DNA of 64,000 nt, taken from the NCBI GenBank assembly GCA_019915135.1, contig JAHLMK010000003.1, positions 1,178,001 through 1,242,000 on the forward strand, written 5' to 3'. Shown here in pieces: positions 32,651 to 44,256 of this stretch. The notes beneath the pieces were generated by a model that worked only from the letters and a program-made list of their open reading frames with translations, had not been told where the DNA came from and made no database searches. The DNA comes from Strobilurus pachycystidiatus (Eukaryota; Basidiomycota; Agaricomycetes; Agaricales; Physalacriaceae). The stretch's first letter is position 1, and each line of letters begins with the position of its first letter. Position numbers and translations under genes: made by a program.

Positions 32651-35094
32651 AGGAAAGTATTGTGTATGCTGGACCAACATCTGATGTATCCAAGTTGGTG
32701 GAGCATAGAATAGCAGGCAGCTCATGAATCTTCCTCTCATTTTCTTCCCTAATGCAGGAAGCTCAACATTCTCAGTCTTTAATTTCATCATGATTTGAGA
32801 CTCATAATGATATATCATTGGAGTTGGCCAATTGTGAGACACCCAAGAATACAGATGCACGTGCATAGAAAAACAAGAAGAATCAAGAAGGAAAATTTCA
32901 AGCTTAGAAAGAACTTGCTTGGCGTGTGCAGACTTCTTCCTTGGCATTATGGTAAGCCAAAGCTTTTGAGTATAAAGAAGGAAGGGATTGAGATCAATGA
33001 CTCCATTCATTAGATTGGTCTTGAATTTATTCAAAGAGTAATAATCCAGGATGATTGATGCCATGTTGAGCTGGAGATCATAAACACTATCGGCAAAGAA
33101 CATTTTTAGGTCTGTTTGAGCGTGAAGAACTTCAGATGTCAGAAATTCCTGTGGTAAAGATCAGTATTAAACATACATTATGGTGAAAACTGACCTGAAC
33201 TGTGAAATGTGATAATGACAAAGTCTTCCTCCCCCAAGACAAATTACAAATTTACAATCAATGAGGCTGGAGCAATACTCCAGAATATCAGAGAGATCAA
33301 GAACCTGTAGATCTGAATTGAGTGATGGCTGATCTGGCTCAACCATAATAGCCTCAGCAATCTCCTCAAGTGTCAATGGCTTTGGAGCCCCAATGATGAG
33401 ATGGAGTGTTTTTTGCACAATTTGAGCGACCACCTCGCCTTGATCAATGATGCTGCGGAAGATACGTGCATACATCTCGACAAGACCACGTGGAAGTATT
33501 GATAATGCACTGCGTATAGCGGTTACAGTGGATTGTGCCTCCAACAGACTCATTTGGAGATCCACCAGCCGAAACCTATAGTATTTTAAATAAGCCATAG
33601 TCATACATGCAAAAGTGACAATCATAACTTACATTCCAGATGCCTTTCCAAGAGTTTCTTGAATTTCAATCTTCAGACCAGCTGGGAGCTTTTGAAGCCT
33701 TCGACGAGCTTCGATCTGCTGGGAGACATACATCTCAATGTCCTCATTGACACCTTTTCCAAATTGCAAAGAGGACAGATCCATGGTCAATGCTGCACCA
33801 AGAACATCTGCAATATCTTGCTCATGTCTACTCGCAACTAGCAAGGAAATAACGCCTGCAGGGCTTTGTCCGGCAAGGGATGAAAGGGCATGTAGAAGTG
33901 GCTCTCGGATGTCTCTGAGGCATTCATCTATAGCGTCAATAAGGACATAGACACGCTCAAATGAAGCACATGCACGATAGACTAGGGCCACCAGTTCTTG
34001 AAGATCCTGGGTTGGACTCTCCTTGTGCTCAAGGCTGCTCAAGAGGTCTCTGATGTCGCCAGAAAGCCTCACGGGATTGATACGCATGATGATCTGAGCC
34101 AGAATGGACTGGAGGATGACAGAGGGCGTGGTAGTAGGTGCATCAGCAAAACTGCAGTAGAAAAAGACGGTGATGCATGTTTTGGTCGTCGAGTCACTTG
34201 ACTTGCAGCGCTCAATGAGATGATCAATGACCGCGGATCTGTGGTTGCCATGAGGTGTGCTCGAGCCGCTCGTTGGACCGGGACTTACAGGAGGAGAGTT
34301 TTGCCGGCACCAGCTGGAGTACAGACATTTATTGATCAGCAATTGGCCAGCCTGAGGTGAGAGCTAACCTACGGATGCCCTTGAGCCAAAGGAACGATCC
34401 AGGCATAGCCTTCCAATTCCGAAACAGCTTCACTGTAAGCAGCCACTGCGCTGTTCCACGCTGGCGTCGTGATCGGACACCCTGGTGATAACGACTAGCG
34501 TCAATGGGCTTCAGCCATTCATAGAGATCCTTTTGAGCCTTGACTGAGTGACCAGTCAGGACGTCTGCATGGCTCATGAGAATTGTTCCGCACCAGCTTT
34601 GTTCAGAGCACGTTCATTGCGCTCATCGACCTGATTGGCCTCTATCCTGGCGACGATCCCACTTTAGAGTGTGAGTTTTGAGGGCAATAGGCGATTGGGT
34701 ACCACACTCACCGAATGCCCAGCTCCAGCAGGAGAGAGACGTCACGGTTCAGACGTTCAAGCTTCGTGCGCACGTCCGACAGGTCCTCCTTCCCGTTCCA
34801 CGCAAACTTGAACCTCTTGACACCTCTGATTCCCGTCGACTTCGGGTCCTGATACTTCTTCTTCACCTCCTCGAAGATGCTCTCGTACGCTGGACCATGG
34901 CGCTGCACAATGCCAACGCCAGATGGCCCTAAATTCTTCAATTCCTCAAAGATCTTCTGTGTTCGCCCGATATCATCGAGAAAGTCGCCCACTTTCCTAT
35001 TCGCGCCGCGGTACTCCTTGAAGAAGTCGTATATGACCTTGGCGGCATCGATGAGGCTTAGGACACTGGATACAACGCCGAGGGCTTCAGCCAT
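31538..35094 (-). pseudogene. NLR-like NACHT/repeat gene, copy 1 (frameshifted)
   Basis: Same exon plan as the intact paralogue at 52560. Exon 1 (35094-34711) codes an N-terminal helical domain MAEALGVVSSVLSLIDAAKV, resembling the HeLo-like N-domain of fungal STAND proteins. A 25-base micro-exon (34289-34313) carries the P-loop GAGKT. The NACHT exon follows (VYVLIDAIDECLRD as Walker B; SLLVASRHEQDI), then FRLVDLQMSLLEAQ and IIGAPKPLTLEEIAEAIMVEP. At about 33238-33253 an 8-base near-tandem duplication (ACAAATT/ACAAATTT) breaks the frame before the repeat exon. A second frame loss ends the array at 31538, although one more repeat is readable to about 31430. Possible product: a repeat-less HeLo-NACHT protein. 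Confidence 0.75.
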
Positions 35095-35619
35095 GATGGG
35101 AGTAGGAGGAAGAGCAAGATACGAGCTGTAAAACACAGCTTCGTAAGCCATTGAGTTCCGACTCCGAGTTTGAATAGGTTTGAATGCATCATTAGCTGTG
35201 TCACGATGAAGCTGTAAGTTCCCACCAAATAGATGGAAACGGCATTCTTGTATTCAGTGTGTATCACGAGTGTATCCGGAAATAGCGCGTTCGTCTTATC
35301 GATGTCTTGAACCGTAACGTCGACGAGAGAAAAGACCGAAAGATACCATCCGGAGAAAGATAATTGACGCCAAATCGACAATGCGAGAAAGGAGTCCTCA
35401 TGAAGCTCGTGTGAGTATACGAGTGACTAGGAAACGATTGTTTTCATCCTAAAGTTAAGTTAGAGCCGTCCTCGTCTGAGCTCAGTTGAACTAGCTGAAA
35501 CTCCCGGTCCTTGCGAAGGTCATTTCCTGGAAGGAAGTCAACAAAATACAGTCATTAGCGAATACAGTATGGATACACATCGTAGAGAGATTAGTAGAAG
35601 TTATGGATAGAATACAGAA
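35095..35619 (-). promoter_or_regulatory. Upstream region of NLR copy 1, shared by all three paralogues
   Basis: 35225-35520 matches 51790-52060 and partly 39190-39434 and 52262-52430. Conserved blocks include TTTTCTCTCGTCGACGTTACGGTTCAAG and GGATACACTCGTGATACAC. It probably contains promoter and 5' UTR sequence; no TATA box was assigned. Confidence 0.6.
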
Positions 35620-36692
35620 TTAACCGAACAGCCGTCCAATACCCCCACAAACGGGACAGTCATCCTCCAGGAAGAGAAGCGACACAAGCCCTCGGCCGTC
35701 GCACCTCCAGCACAACCGTCCACCTATACGCGGATCCCCAGGTCTGTACACGATCGTGTTCTGGCCCGCACCCTGGGGGAATCGACCGTATCCATTGACG
35801 GCCATTACATTGGGTGGCTGCTGTGCTTGCCCTTGCCACGGTGGATGCTGAGGCGGGGCTGGCCTGTAATTGTTCTGCGGCGGTTGTAGCAGCGGAAGGG
35901 GCCGTTGTAGCGTGTTACGGCCAGGGGCACCCTGCTCGAATGAACTGTACGTCAACGCGCCTGTGAAGGGCTTCGCGTATTTCTGCCAGCACTTGCGGCA
36001 TGGGTGGGAAGGATCGTTGTTTTTGTAGCCCATATTGTGGCCTAGGCGATTATTAGCCAAGATCCCTTGGTAATAAGATCGAGGTCAAACTCACATTTCC
36101 AGCACTCGTAGTTCGCGGGATACACAAGTAGCCGGCCCGCATTAAGCAGAGGGTGGCCTGGGACGGGCTTTGTGGTCGGACGACCGTCATTCTGTGCGGG
36201 AGGAGATGTCGCCGAGCCACCGCCATGGCCGGGGTCTGATGTTGCTGACGATTGCGGCGGCGGTCTGTGCGGAAGGGGAGGAGGCCCGCCAGTGGCATGA
36301 GTGTTCACGGATTGACCCGGATATCCGCTCCAACCGCTCTGAGGGGCGCTGTAGCGGTTGGCATTACCGTCACCCCATTGCGGCTGAAGGCGCTGCGGCG
36401 GAGGTGGCGCCTGCTGGAATGGTCGGCGAGGTCCATACTCTACAGTCGATTCTCCTTGGACGAAATCAGGACCTGCAGTATAGGCAGGAGGTAGTTCATC
36501 GGTTATGCCTGTGGGGTCTGGCTGGATGGGCGCATGTTCAGAGGTGCTGCTGTCCGCCGGTGTTGCAGCCTCAGATCTCGACGATGACGACGTGCTCGCT
36601 TCAGGCTGCGGTGGTGGATGAGGGGGCGCCTTGAAGTCTACAGAGACAGGCTGCGCGGCGGGAGGATCGCGGAAGGGATTGTGTGATGACAT
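35620..36692 (-). CDS. HUA1: Hua1-like zinc-finger protein
   Basis: Two exons in phase (36692-36095 and 36041-35620, intron 53 bp), 339 residues. Yeast Hua1 is a cytoplasmic protein tied to cortical actin and to the Rsp5 ubiquitin-ligase network. Seen: a long Pro/Ser/Gln-rich N-terminal half containing LPPAYTAG, a PPxY motif suited to a WW-domain ligase; then ECWKCHNMGYKNNDPSHPCRKCW (residues about 197-220 across the splice), YAKPFTGALTY, and a C-terminal IGGRLCWRCDGRG...DDCPVCGGIGRLFG, a J-protein-like CxxC-type zinc site. These two Cys motifs in this order are characteristic. Start at MSSHNPFRDP chosen over two upstream Mets. It lies in the spacer of the inverted duplication. Confidence 0.88.
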
Positions 36693-37511
36693 TGCGGGAG
36701 GAAGAGAGCCTTGGCGATCACGCGGCATAAATCTGAAAAGGTGAGCGGGCACCGCCATCGGCCAATCCAGACATGGTCATATTTACGCGAAGTTTCGCGA
36801 ACGGTCAGTCCGGACTCAGTACCGAGTAAATCAATACCGTAGAGTTACACAACGTCCGTAGGGCCTCCAAAGGAGGAGAAAAGAATAGAGTGATTAGCTG
36901 ACTAGGGCTGCACACGACCTGCTCGCCGGAATATCGATCAAGTTCTCTAGTATTGACATGCGGGCATAGCGTCTCGGTCACTCTGAGCTCTGTCGAAGTT
37001 CCAGTCTAGAATTCGCGTGCGGCGTGAATTCACATACGTCCAAGCTCCGATCGCGTGTAAGCAGACCGCTGGACACCGATCGTGATGTTCCATATCTTTA
37101 GAGGTCCTTGTGGGCGCATTACGGATCCAATCTTCCACAAACGCGATCACTATCCTCGGGAGAATCCTCCCCGACGGATGACAGGCGTCGAGCGATTCAT
37201 TATCTTCAACATGCAGATCATAATTCAAGTGCTCAAGTAATCACGCCTTGTCTTGAATTTATATGTACCATACAGTTCCATCAGCTGTGGCTCGCCAACC
37301 AAGCCGAACTGCCCATGCGCGCCTGCCTGTACTCTTAGTGGGAACTGATCTCCACTGCAGTTGTAAGAAGTGAGACAGTCCTCCACACTTCCCAGAACAT
37401 CTGAATCTCTGCCCGGTACGATGAACGTAAGGCACCGGAGACGTGGCCAACATGGCAGGCCGTGCAGGACTTCTCTCTATACGCCAGTCAGTTTATCGAC
37501 TCCCTTGAGAC
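36693..37511. other. Intergenic region, nothing supported
   Basis: Between two minus-strand genes. Short ORFs at 36947-37228 and 37108-37338 are not supported by composition or homology. Confidence 0.45.
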
Positions 37512-38824
37512 TCAGCCACTCGCCAGTAAGTTCTTCTGGATCTCAGAGCCAAGTGCTTGAATAGGAACGTCGATGTCCACGAGATTATGCCATGTCTGCA
37601 TGATGATGATTGTCGCCATATCAAGCCCCCACAACGTGCCTCCCAGCCGCACCTTGCTCAGCGAGGCAGCATGCGTGGGCAAAGCACGAAAGATGACCGA
37701 GTTGTACGCAACGCCCTCACCTAGCTTCCCGATGGAAAGACTCCGGACGCCAGAGTACGATGCAAGGTATGCCATTATGCCGCGCGTAAGGCGCTCCGTG
37801 TGAATGTGATGCAGTTGGACGTAGCCCTTTCGCAACGTATCCCAAAACGCGTCGGACACCTCAACCCCGGGGGAGATGGCGATGGACTTGAGCTGGTAAA
37901 AGCTGGGGAGAAGTTCCGGATGGGTTATAGACATCCCGCTGGAGACGGTGAGCGACTCAAGAGGAGGAGGGCGCTCCGCTTGAAAGAGATTGTGTAGGTC
38001 GATGGCGTTCAACGGGTCCGATGTCGATAGTCTGCATATATCCAGGTTCCTCAAATTCGGACTGGCGGCGATGAGGGTCGAGATAACCTGCGTGTCGCCG
38101 GGGTGCTGCACTTTGAGGGTGCGCAAGCCGTGTAGGAGGGATAGTGAGGGCGGAAGAGGGCCGTAAGATGAGATCGTGAGGTTCGCCAGGTCGGTAAGCG
38201 GTACGAGTGATGGAATCAGCTTCTTAAAGAATCGCTGTTGGCCATCGTAGTCGTCGAGAATGCTCGTCGCTATGAACCTATATAATTCAGTAAGTACTCG
38301 TAGACGAAACAACAAAGAAAACAGGTCATACTTTACAGATTGCAAGTTCAACATGAGCGGAATAGCACCGAGGAGAGCGTCTTTCAACTTCTTGGCCGCC
38401 AGCCTTCGATGAATTGTATCGTCCTGCATATTGAACAGACGGGAAGAAGCCTGCTGAACTTTCTGACTCCAAGTGTTATGTTGATGTTGCGAGCCAGTAA
38501 GGCCCGGATTGATATGTAGTGTCTTGACCACACCTGCCAACGCAGGCCTTCGCGACAAGTGGTCAAGAAAAGCTATGCCTTTCTGAAATTTGCGGTCGCC
38601 AAAGTAAGACTGCCAAGTGTACCCATTGATGCGAATGGAAGCAAACAGCCTTCGACACACGATTTGGTCCAGAGCATGGCAGGTGTACCGCAAATTCAAG
38701 AGGTCGCGGAAGTACAGCTAGAGATCCAGGAAGTCAATGGTGGCGTCGCTGATTGTTATGTTCACGTACATACTGAGAGAATGATGTCCTCAAGGAGTTC
38801 GGCTGGAAGGTCGAGGATACCCAT
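37512..38824 (-). CDS. F-box/LRR protein
   Basis: Three exons in phase: 38824-38774, 38717-38332 and 38277-37512, introns 56 and 54 bp, 400 residues. The first exon codes MGILDLPAELLEDIILS, the classic start of an F-box. The second continues LYFRDLLNLRYTCHALDQIVCRRLF, completing it. The rest is leucine-rich (LTDLANLTISSYGPLPPSLSLLHGLRTLKV, ASPNLRNLDICRL, SGVRSLSIGKLGEG). The likely role is SCF substrate recognition; substrate unknown. It lies in the spacer between the inverted arms with the HUA1-like gene. Confidence 0.86.
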
Positions 38825-39434
38825 GGTGATGGTAAGTTACTGAAATGGAAACGTGGCTCGACCACGTCAAGACGCGTAAAGGGTGTCGCCGGGGTGTCGT
38901 GATGTGTATCTGGGGCGTGGGAAGGGCGCCGCTACCGCCTCCATATGATAATATCAAGACAATCTCCCATTGAGATGAAGTAGGAGCATCCCCGTATTCG
39001 AACGTTGAAGTGGTGGATATTGACACCACGCACTGTCTGCTCTTACGCCCACAGAAGGACAGGATCGGGACTTCGCGATCGTCAGAAAGAGAATGCCAGT
39101 GGGCGACTCGGCGATATCTGCAAGCGTGAGTTGACTGTATTTACGAGGAGAGTCGCTCGAGTCACTCCGAGTCGTATACTGACTCATGCTTCCCCGGGCC
39201 AGTCTTTCTCGCAGTGTAGATTTGGCGCCACTGTCTTGTTCTCGGACGGCACCTGTTCAATTGTCTTTTCTCTCGTCGACGTTCAATTGTACCGATGGAC
39301 GGGCTCAGCTATTTTCGGATACATTCATGATACACATCCAATTGAATGATGCCTGGCTGTACGACGCTGTGTTGCCTGGCTGTACGAAGCTGTGTTACCC
39401 CGTATCCGCACTTGCTCTCCCTTCTACTCTCATC
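38825..39434. other. Upstream region of F-box gene and of NLR copy 2
   Basis: Divergent intergenic region. 39190-39434 belongs to the right arm of the inverted duplication (NLR promoter sequence); 38825-39189 shows nothing recognisable. Confidence 0.5.
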
Positions 39435-42400
39435 ATGGCTGAAGCCCTCGGCGTTGTATCCAGTGTCCTCAGCCTCATCGATACCGCCAAGGTCATATAC
39501 GACTTCTTCAAGGAGTACCGCGGCGCAAATAGGAAAGTGATTGACTTTCTCGACGATATCGAGCGAACACAGAAGATCTTCGAGGAACTAAAGAGTTTAG
39601 GGCCGTCCGGCGCTGTGATTGTGCAGCGCCATGGTCCAGCGTACGAGAGCATTTTCGAGGAGGTCAAAAAGAAGTATCAGGACCCACAGTCGACGGGAAT
39701 CAGAGGTGTCAAGAGGTTCAAGTTTGCGTGGAACGGGAAGGAAGACGTGTCCGACGTGCGCACAGAGCTTGAACGTCTGAATCGTGATGTCTCTCTCCTG
39801 CTGGAGCTGGGCATTCGGTGAGTGTACTACCCAATTCCCCATTGCCCTCGCAACTCACACTCCAAAGTGGGATCGTCGCCAGGATAGAGGCCAATCAGGT
39901 TGATGAGCGTGATGAACGTGCTCAGGAAGAAGCTGGTGCCACTCGGTCCTTATGAGCCATGCCGATGTCCTAACTGGTATCTTAGCCAAGGCTCAAAAGG
40001 ATCTCTATGAATGGCTGAAGCCCATTTACGCTAGTCGTTACCACCAGGGTGTCCGAGCAAGACGCCAGCGGGGAACAGCTGAGTGGCTGCTCACAGTGCA
40101 GCCGTTTCGGGATTGGAAAGCAATGCCCGGATCGTTCCTGTGGCTCAAAGGAATCCGTAAGTTAGCTATCACCTCGCCGAATAGTGATGAATCAATATAT
40201 GAACTCCAGCTGGCGCCGGCAAGACTCTCCTCTTGTAAGTCCCTGTTCAATCAGTGGTTTGAGCACTCCTCATGGTGACCACAGATCCGCCGTCATTGAC
40301 CACATGATCGGGCGCTGCAAGCCAAGTGACTTGACGACCGACAAATGCATCACTGTCTTGTTCTACTGCAGCTTTGGTGATGCGCGCACTATCGTGCCCT
40401 CGGTCATCCTCCAATCCATTCTAGCTCAGATCATCATGGCTATTGAACCCATGAGGCTTTTTTGCGACTTTGTGGACCTTCTAGCAAGCTTTAGGCGCAA
40501 AAGTCCCACACAGAATCTTCAGGAACTGTTGGACCTGATCTATCGTGCATGTGCTTCATTTGAGCGTGTCTACATCCTCATTGATGCCCTGGATGAGTGC
40601 CCCAGAGACGCTCGAGAGCCACTACTACTTGCCCTCTCATCCCTTGCGGGACAAAGTCCCGCAAGGGTTATTTCCTTACTGGTCTCCAGTCGACATGAAC
40701 AAGACATTGCCGATGTTCTTGGTGCAGCATTGACCATGGACCTGTCTTCATCACAATTAGGGAGAGATGTCAACAGGGACATACTTCTGTATGTGTCACA
40801 GCAGATCAAAACCCGTCGAAGGCTTCAGAAGCTGCCAGCTGATCTGAAGACTGAAATTCAAATAGCTCTTGAAAAGGCCTCTGGCATGTAAGTTGTGATA
40901 ATCAATTTCACATGTGTGACTATGGTTCATTTAGACTGTTACAGGTTTTGTTTGGTGGATCTCCAATTATGTCTATTAGAGGAGCAGCCCACTGTTGCTG
41001 CTATACGCAGCACATTAGTGACACTTCCACAAGGTCTTATTGAGATGTATGCACATATATTCCGCAGCATCATTGATCAAGGCAAGGTTATTGCTCAAAT
41101 TGTGCGGAAAACACTACATCTCATCATTGGTGCTCCAAAACCAATGACATTTGTGGAGATTGCTGAGGCTATCATGATTGAGCCAGATCAGCTGTCACTC
41201 AATTCAGACCTACAGGTTCTTGATCCATTTGATATTTTGGAGTATTGCTCCAGTCTCATTCATTGTGATCTGTCTTGGGGAAGGAATACCTTGTCATTAT
41301 CACATTTTACAGTTCAGGTAAGTTTTAATCATAGTGCATGATCATCATTAATTTTTATGTTAGGAATTTTTGACATCTGAAGCTCTTCACGCTCAAACCG
41401 ACTTGAGAATGTATTTTGCCCAGAGTGTCTATGATCTCCAGCTCAACATGGCATCAGTCATGCTGGATTATTACTCTTTGAATGAATTTAAACTCAATCC
41501 AGTAAATGGAGTCATTATTCACCATCCCTTCCTGTTTTATGCTCAAAAGTATTGGCTGCACATAATGCCAAAGAAGGAGTCTGCACATGATGAGCAAGTC
41601 CTCTCTAAGCTTAAACACTTTCTACTTGATTTCTCTTGTTTTCCCATGCATGTATATTTGTATCATTCAATGGGCCACCAAAAATCTTCTTGGGCTGTCC
41701 CAGCAGCAGAAGAAATACGAGGAAACTTCATAAAGTTACTGCTTTTTTATGCTCCACCAAATTGGCTATGTCAAATGTTGACACAGCATAGACAACTTTT
41801 TCCTCACCTTAATATAATCATACAATATGACAAGTATTCCAGTCTCTGTCCTCTGATTGAGGCTCTGGAAAACAATGATTTGAAACGCATCAAAATGCTG
41901 TCAGATCTTGGTGTAGTTTTAAATAATGCAATTATATATGCATCACAAATTGGTACAGTGAACTATCTCCGTCTTATTTTGCATAGAACCACAGCCATTG
42001 ATATTGTAAAAATACAATATAATAATGTAGACTGTCTGCGTCTTCTGTTGGATATTGGTGCAGTTATTTCAGATTCTGCTATTGTGGCTACAATAGAGCA
42101 GGGTAGAACAGATTGTCTCCGTCTTTTTTTGGATGCCAGGACAGCCTCCATCTCAGAAAATGCTGTTGTAGCTGCATTGAAACGACACTCAGCAGATTGT
42201 CTGCATCTTCTTCTAGACAAAGGAGCAGTTGTTTCAGAAGATGCTGTTGTAGCTGCAATAAAGTATGACTCACCAAAATATCTGCATCTTCTTCTAAATG
42301 CGGGAGCAGTCATTTCAGATGCTCTTGTGGTACAAGCATCTAAGAATAATAAAGATGATTGTCTACATCTTCTTTTAGATGCAGGAGCAGTCATTCCATC

Positions 42401-43128
42401 AGATGCTGTTGTGGCTGCATCAGAGAGGAACTCATTAAGTTGTCTGCGTTGTCTTTTAGATGCAGGAGCAGCCATCCCAAATGCTGCTGTTGTAGCTGCA
42501 TCAAAGCAGGACTCATCAGATTATCTACGTCTTCTTTTAGATGCAGGAGCAGTCATCCCACAAGATGCTGTTGTGGCTGCAATAGAAACACACTCACTAA
42601 ATTGTTTGCACCTTCTTTTGAAAGCAGGAGCAGCTATCCAACAAGATGCTGTACTGGCTGCATCAAGGAACCACTCAACGGATTGTCTATGTCTTCTCTT
42701 GAATGCAGGAGCAGCCATCTTGGAAACTGCTGTTGTGACTGCATCAGAGAATCCTTCACCAGATTGTTTTAACCTTTTTTTTGGATGCAGGAGCAGCCTT
42801 CGCAGATGTTGCTGTGGTGAAGGCATTGGAGAATTATACGGATAGGTATCTACATTGTCTTTTGAATGCAGGAGGAACCATCTCACAATATGCTGTTGTG
42901 GCTGCATCAAAGAACCACTCAGCAAACTGTCTACGTCTTCTCTTGGATGCGGGAGCAGCCATCCCAGAATATGCTATTGTGGCTGCATTAGAGAACCATT
43001 CAACAAATTGTCTATGTCTTCTCTTGGATGCGGGAGCAGCCATTCCAGAAAATGCTGTTGTGGCTGCATCAAAGAACCATTCAGCGGATTGTCTACATGA
43101 ACAGTATAGGCCACCGCTTTGCGTGGCA

Positions 43129-43653
43129 GAATCCGGGGCACTGACTTGGAGTATGTCGTAAGCTTTCAGAGTGCTGTTTGTTGTCCTAAGTGGCCCTCAT
43201 GCCTTTCGCGGTCCAAGCGACCCTCTTGTCTTTCGCGGTCCAAGCGACCCTCTTGTCTTTCGCGGTCCAAGCGACCCTCTTGTCTTTCGCGGTCCAAGCG
43301 ACCCTCTTGCCTTTCGCAGCCTAAGCGCCGGTCTCTTGCCTTTTGCGGCACAAGCCGCCCACTTGCCTTTTGCAGCAGTCACCCTTATTTTTCTAGAATA
43401 CAATTGCAAGCTGCTTTGTTTTCTTGACTTAATAGAAGCAGTAGCTCAGCACTTAGCACTGAACAGAATCTTCAAGAGATAGTAATAATGGCAGTGGGTG
43501 TGAACTGGGTGTGAAGCAGGCGTGAAGCGAGTGTGGCTGTGAAGAGATACGTGGCTGTGGCTGTGTTGTCGGCTGATGGTGCCTGCACGACGGGGGAATT
43601 TCGGAGAAACTCTTGGATGTGACAACCAGGACACTTAGCAGTGCCCCGGAATC
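43129..43653. mobile_element. Insertion with inverted ends and internal minisatellite in NLR copy 2
   Basis: The repeat array is broken here. Ends CGGGGCACTG (43134) and CAGTGCCCCG (to 43648) are inverted repeats, flanked by GAATC on both sides (43129-43133, 43649-43653), as for a 5-bp target duplication. Roughly 30 bases to the left (43100-43128) are also foreign to the array, so the history may be more complex than a single insertion. There is no transposase ORF. Confidence 0.6.
43195..43375. repeat. 27-bp minisatellite
   Basis: Four near-perfect copies of a 27-bp unit CTTTCGCGGTCCAAGCGACC+CTCTTGT and then decayed copies, inside the insertion in NLR copy 2. Open frames through it (RSKRPSCLS repeats) result from the period being a multiple of three. 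Confidence 0.9.
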
Positions 43654-44256
43654 TTCTCCTGGATGCAGGAGCAGCCATCCCAGAAGATGCTGTTGTGGCT
43701 GCAACAAGGTGGAGCTCAATAAATTGTCTGCACCTTCTTTTGGATGCTGGCGCAGTTATCCCAGAAGCGGCTGTTGTGACGGCATCTAGGAACAGTTCTG
43801 GGTATATTTATTTGCGTCTTCTTTTGGAATCAGGTGCAGCTATCCCACAAGATGCTGTTGTGGCTGCATTAGAAGGAGGTGCAACAAATTGTTTACATCT
43901 TCTCTTGGATGCAGGAGCAACCATCCCAGAAGCTGCTGTTGTGGGTAAGTCCATTACAGTATGCGGACCGGCACAATGTTCTGATCTCTTACATTTTACA
44001 GTCTTACAGTGCTAATACAGAAATCAACCAGTCCCATAGGCACATTTCGTGAGGAAACTTGGATTTACTACCAATGACGACATCTTGTCAAGCTGCAACT
44101 GCCGCGACACCCTGGTACCCGCGCTCAGACCACTTGTCAAAGCAATCAACAGCGTTACGGAAGTTTCACAATTGGTAGTTAGTCCTGGTGCACTCTATAT
44201 ATCATTGTACCCTATTAAGAACCTAAATACCGTCCATATGTATCTTTATAAACACA

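Larger units (their letters stand above)
28290..35520 (+). repeat. Left arm of a large inverted duplication (about 7.2 kb)
   Basis: Matches the reverse complement of 39190-47165 over coding, intron and flanking sequence. The outer end is near the shared AAGTAACATATGA (28304 and 47153). The inner end is in NLR promoter sequence near 35225-35520. It contains a TMEM135-like gene (+) and an NLR-like gene (-). The arms differ by many substitutions and small indels, so the duplication is not brand new. Confidence 0.9.
39435..43946 (+). pseudogene. NLR-like NACHT/repeat gene, copy 2 (frameshift plus insertion)
   Basis: Exons follow the paralogue plan: N-domain MAEALGVVSSVLSLIDTAKV; P-loop micro-exon at 40210-40234; NACHT exon with VYILIDALDECPRD and SLLVSSRHEQDI; a DLQLCLLEEQ/GAPKPMTFVEIAEAIMIEP exon that stays in frame; then the repeat exon from about 41366. 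At 42775-42782 a run of eight T replaces the expected seven and shifts the frame within a repeat. Further repeats continue in the new frame to 43110. There an insertion interrupts the array, and repeats resume at 43654 in another frame to 43946, where similarity stops at GTGGGTAAG. A full-length product is unlikely; truncation at about 42845 would still leave the N-domain, NACHT and around 18 repeats. Confidence 0.75.
41850..43946 (+). repeat. 27-residue (81-bp) repeat array of NLR copy 2
   Basis: About 20 units of the LRLLLDAGAxIPxDAVVAAS type, interrupted by the insertion at 43100-43653. Adjacent units such as those around 42900-43100 are nearly identical to each other. Confidence 0.85.

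Noticed and set aside
43195..43330. CRISPR-like look of regularly spaced repeats
   Set aside because: Units are contiguous with no unique spacers, and the genome is eukaryotic.
43119..43482. ORFs coding RSKRPSCLS or FRGPSDPLV repeats
   Set aside because: Product of a 27-bp minisatellite inside an insertion; no start context, no homology.
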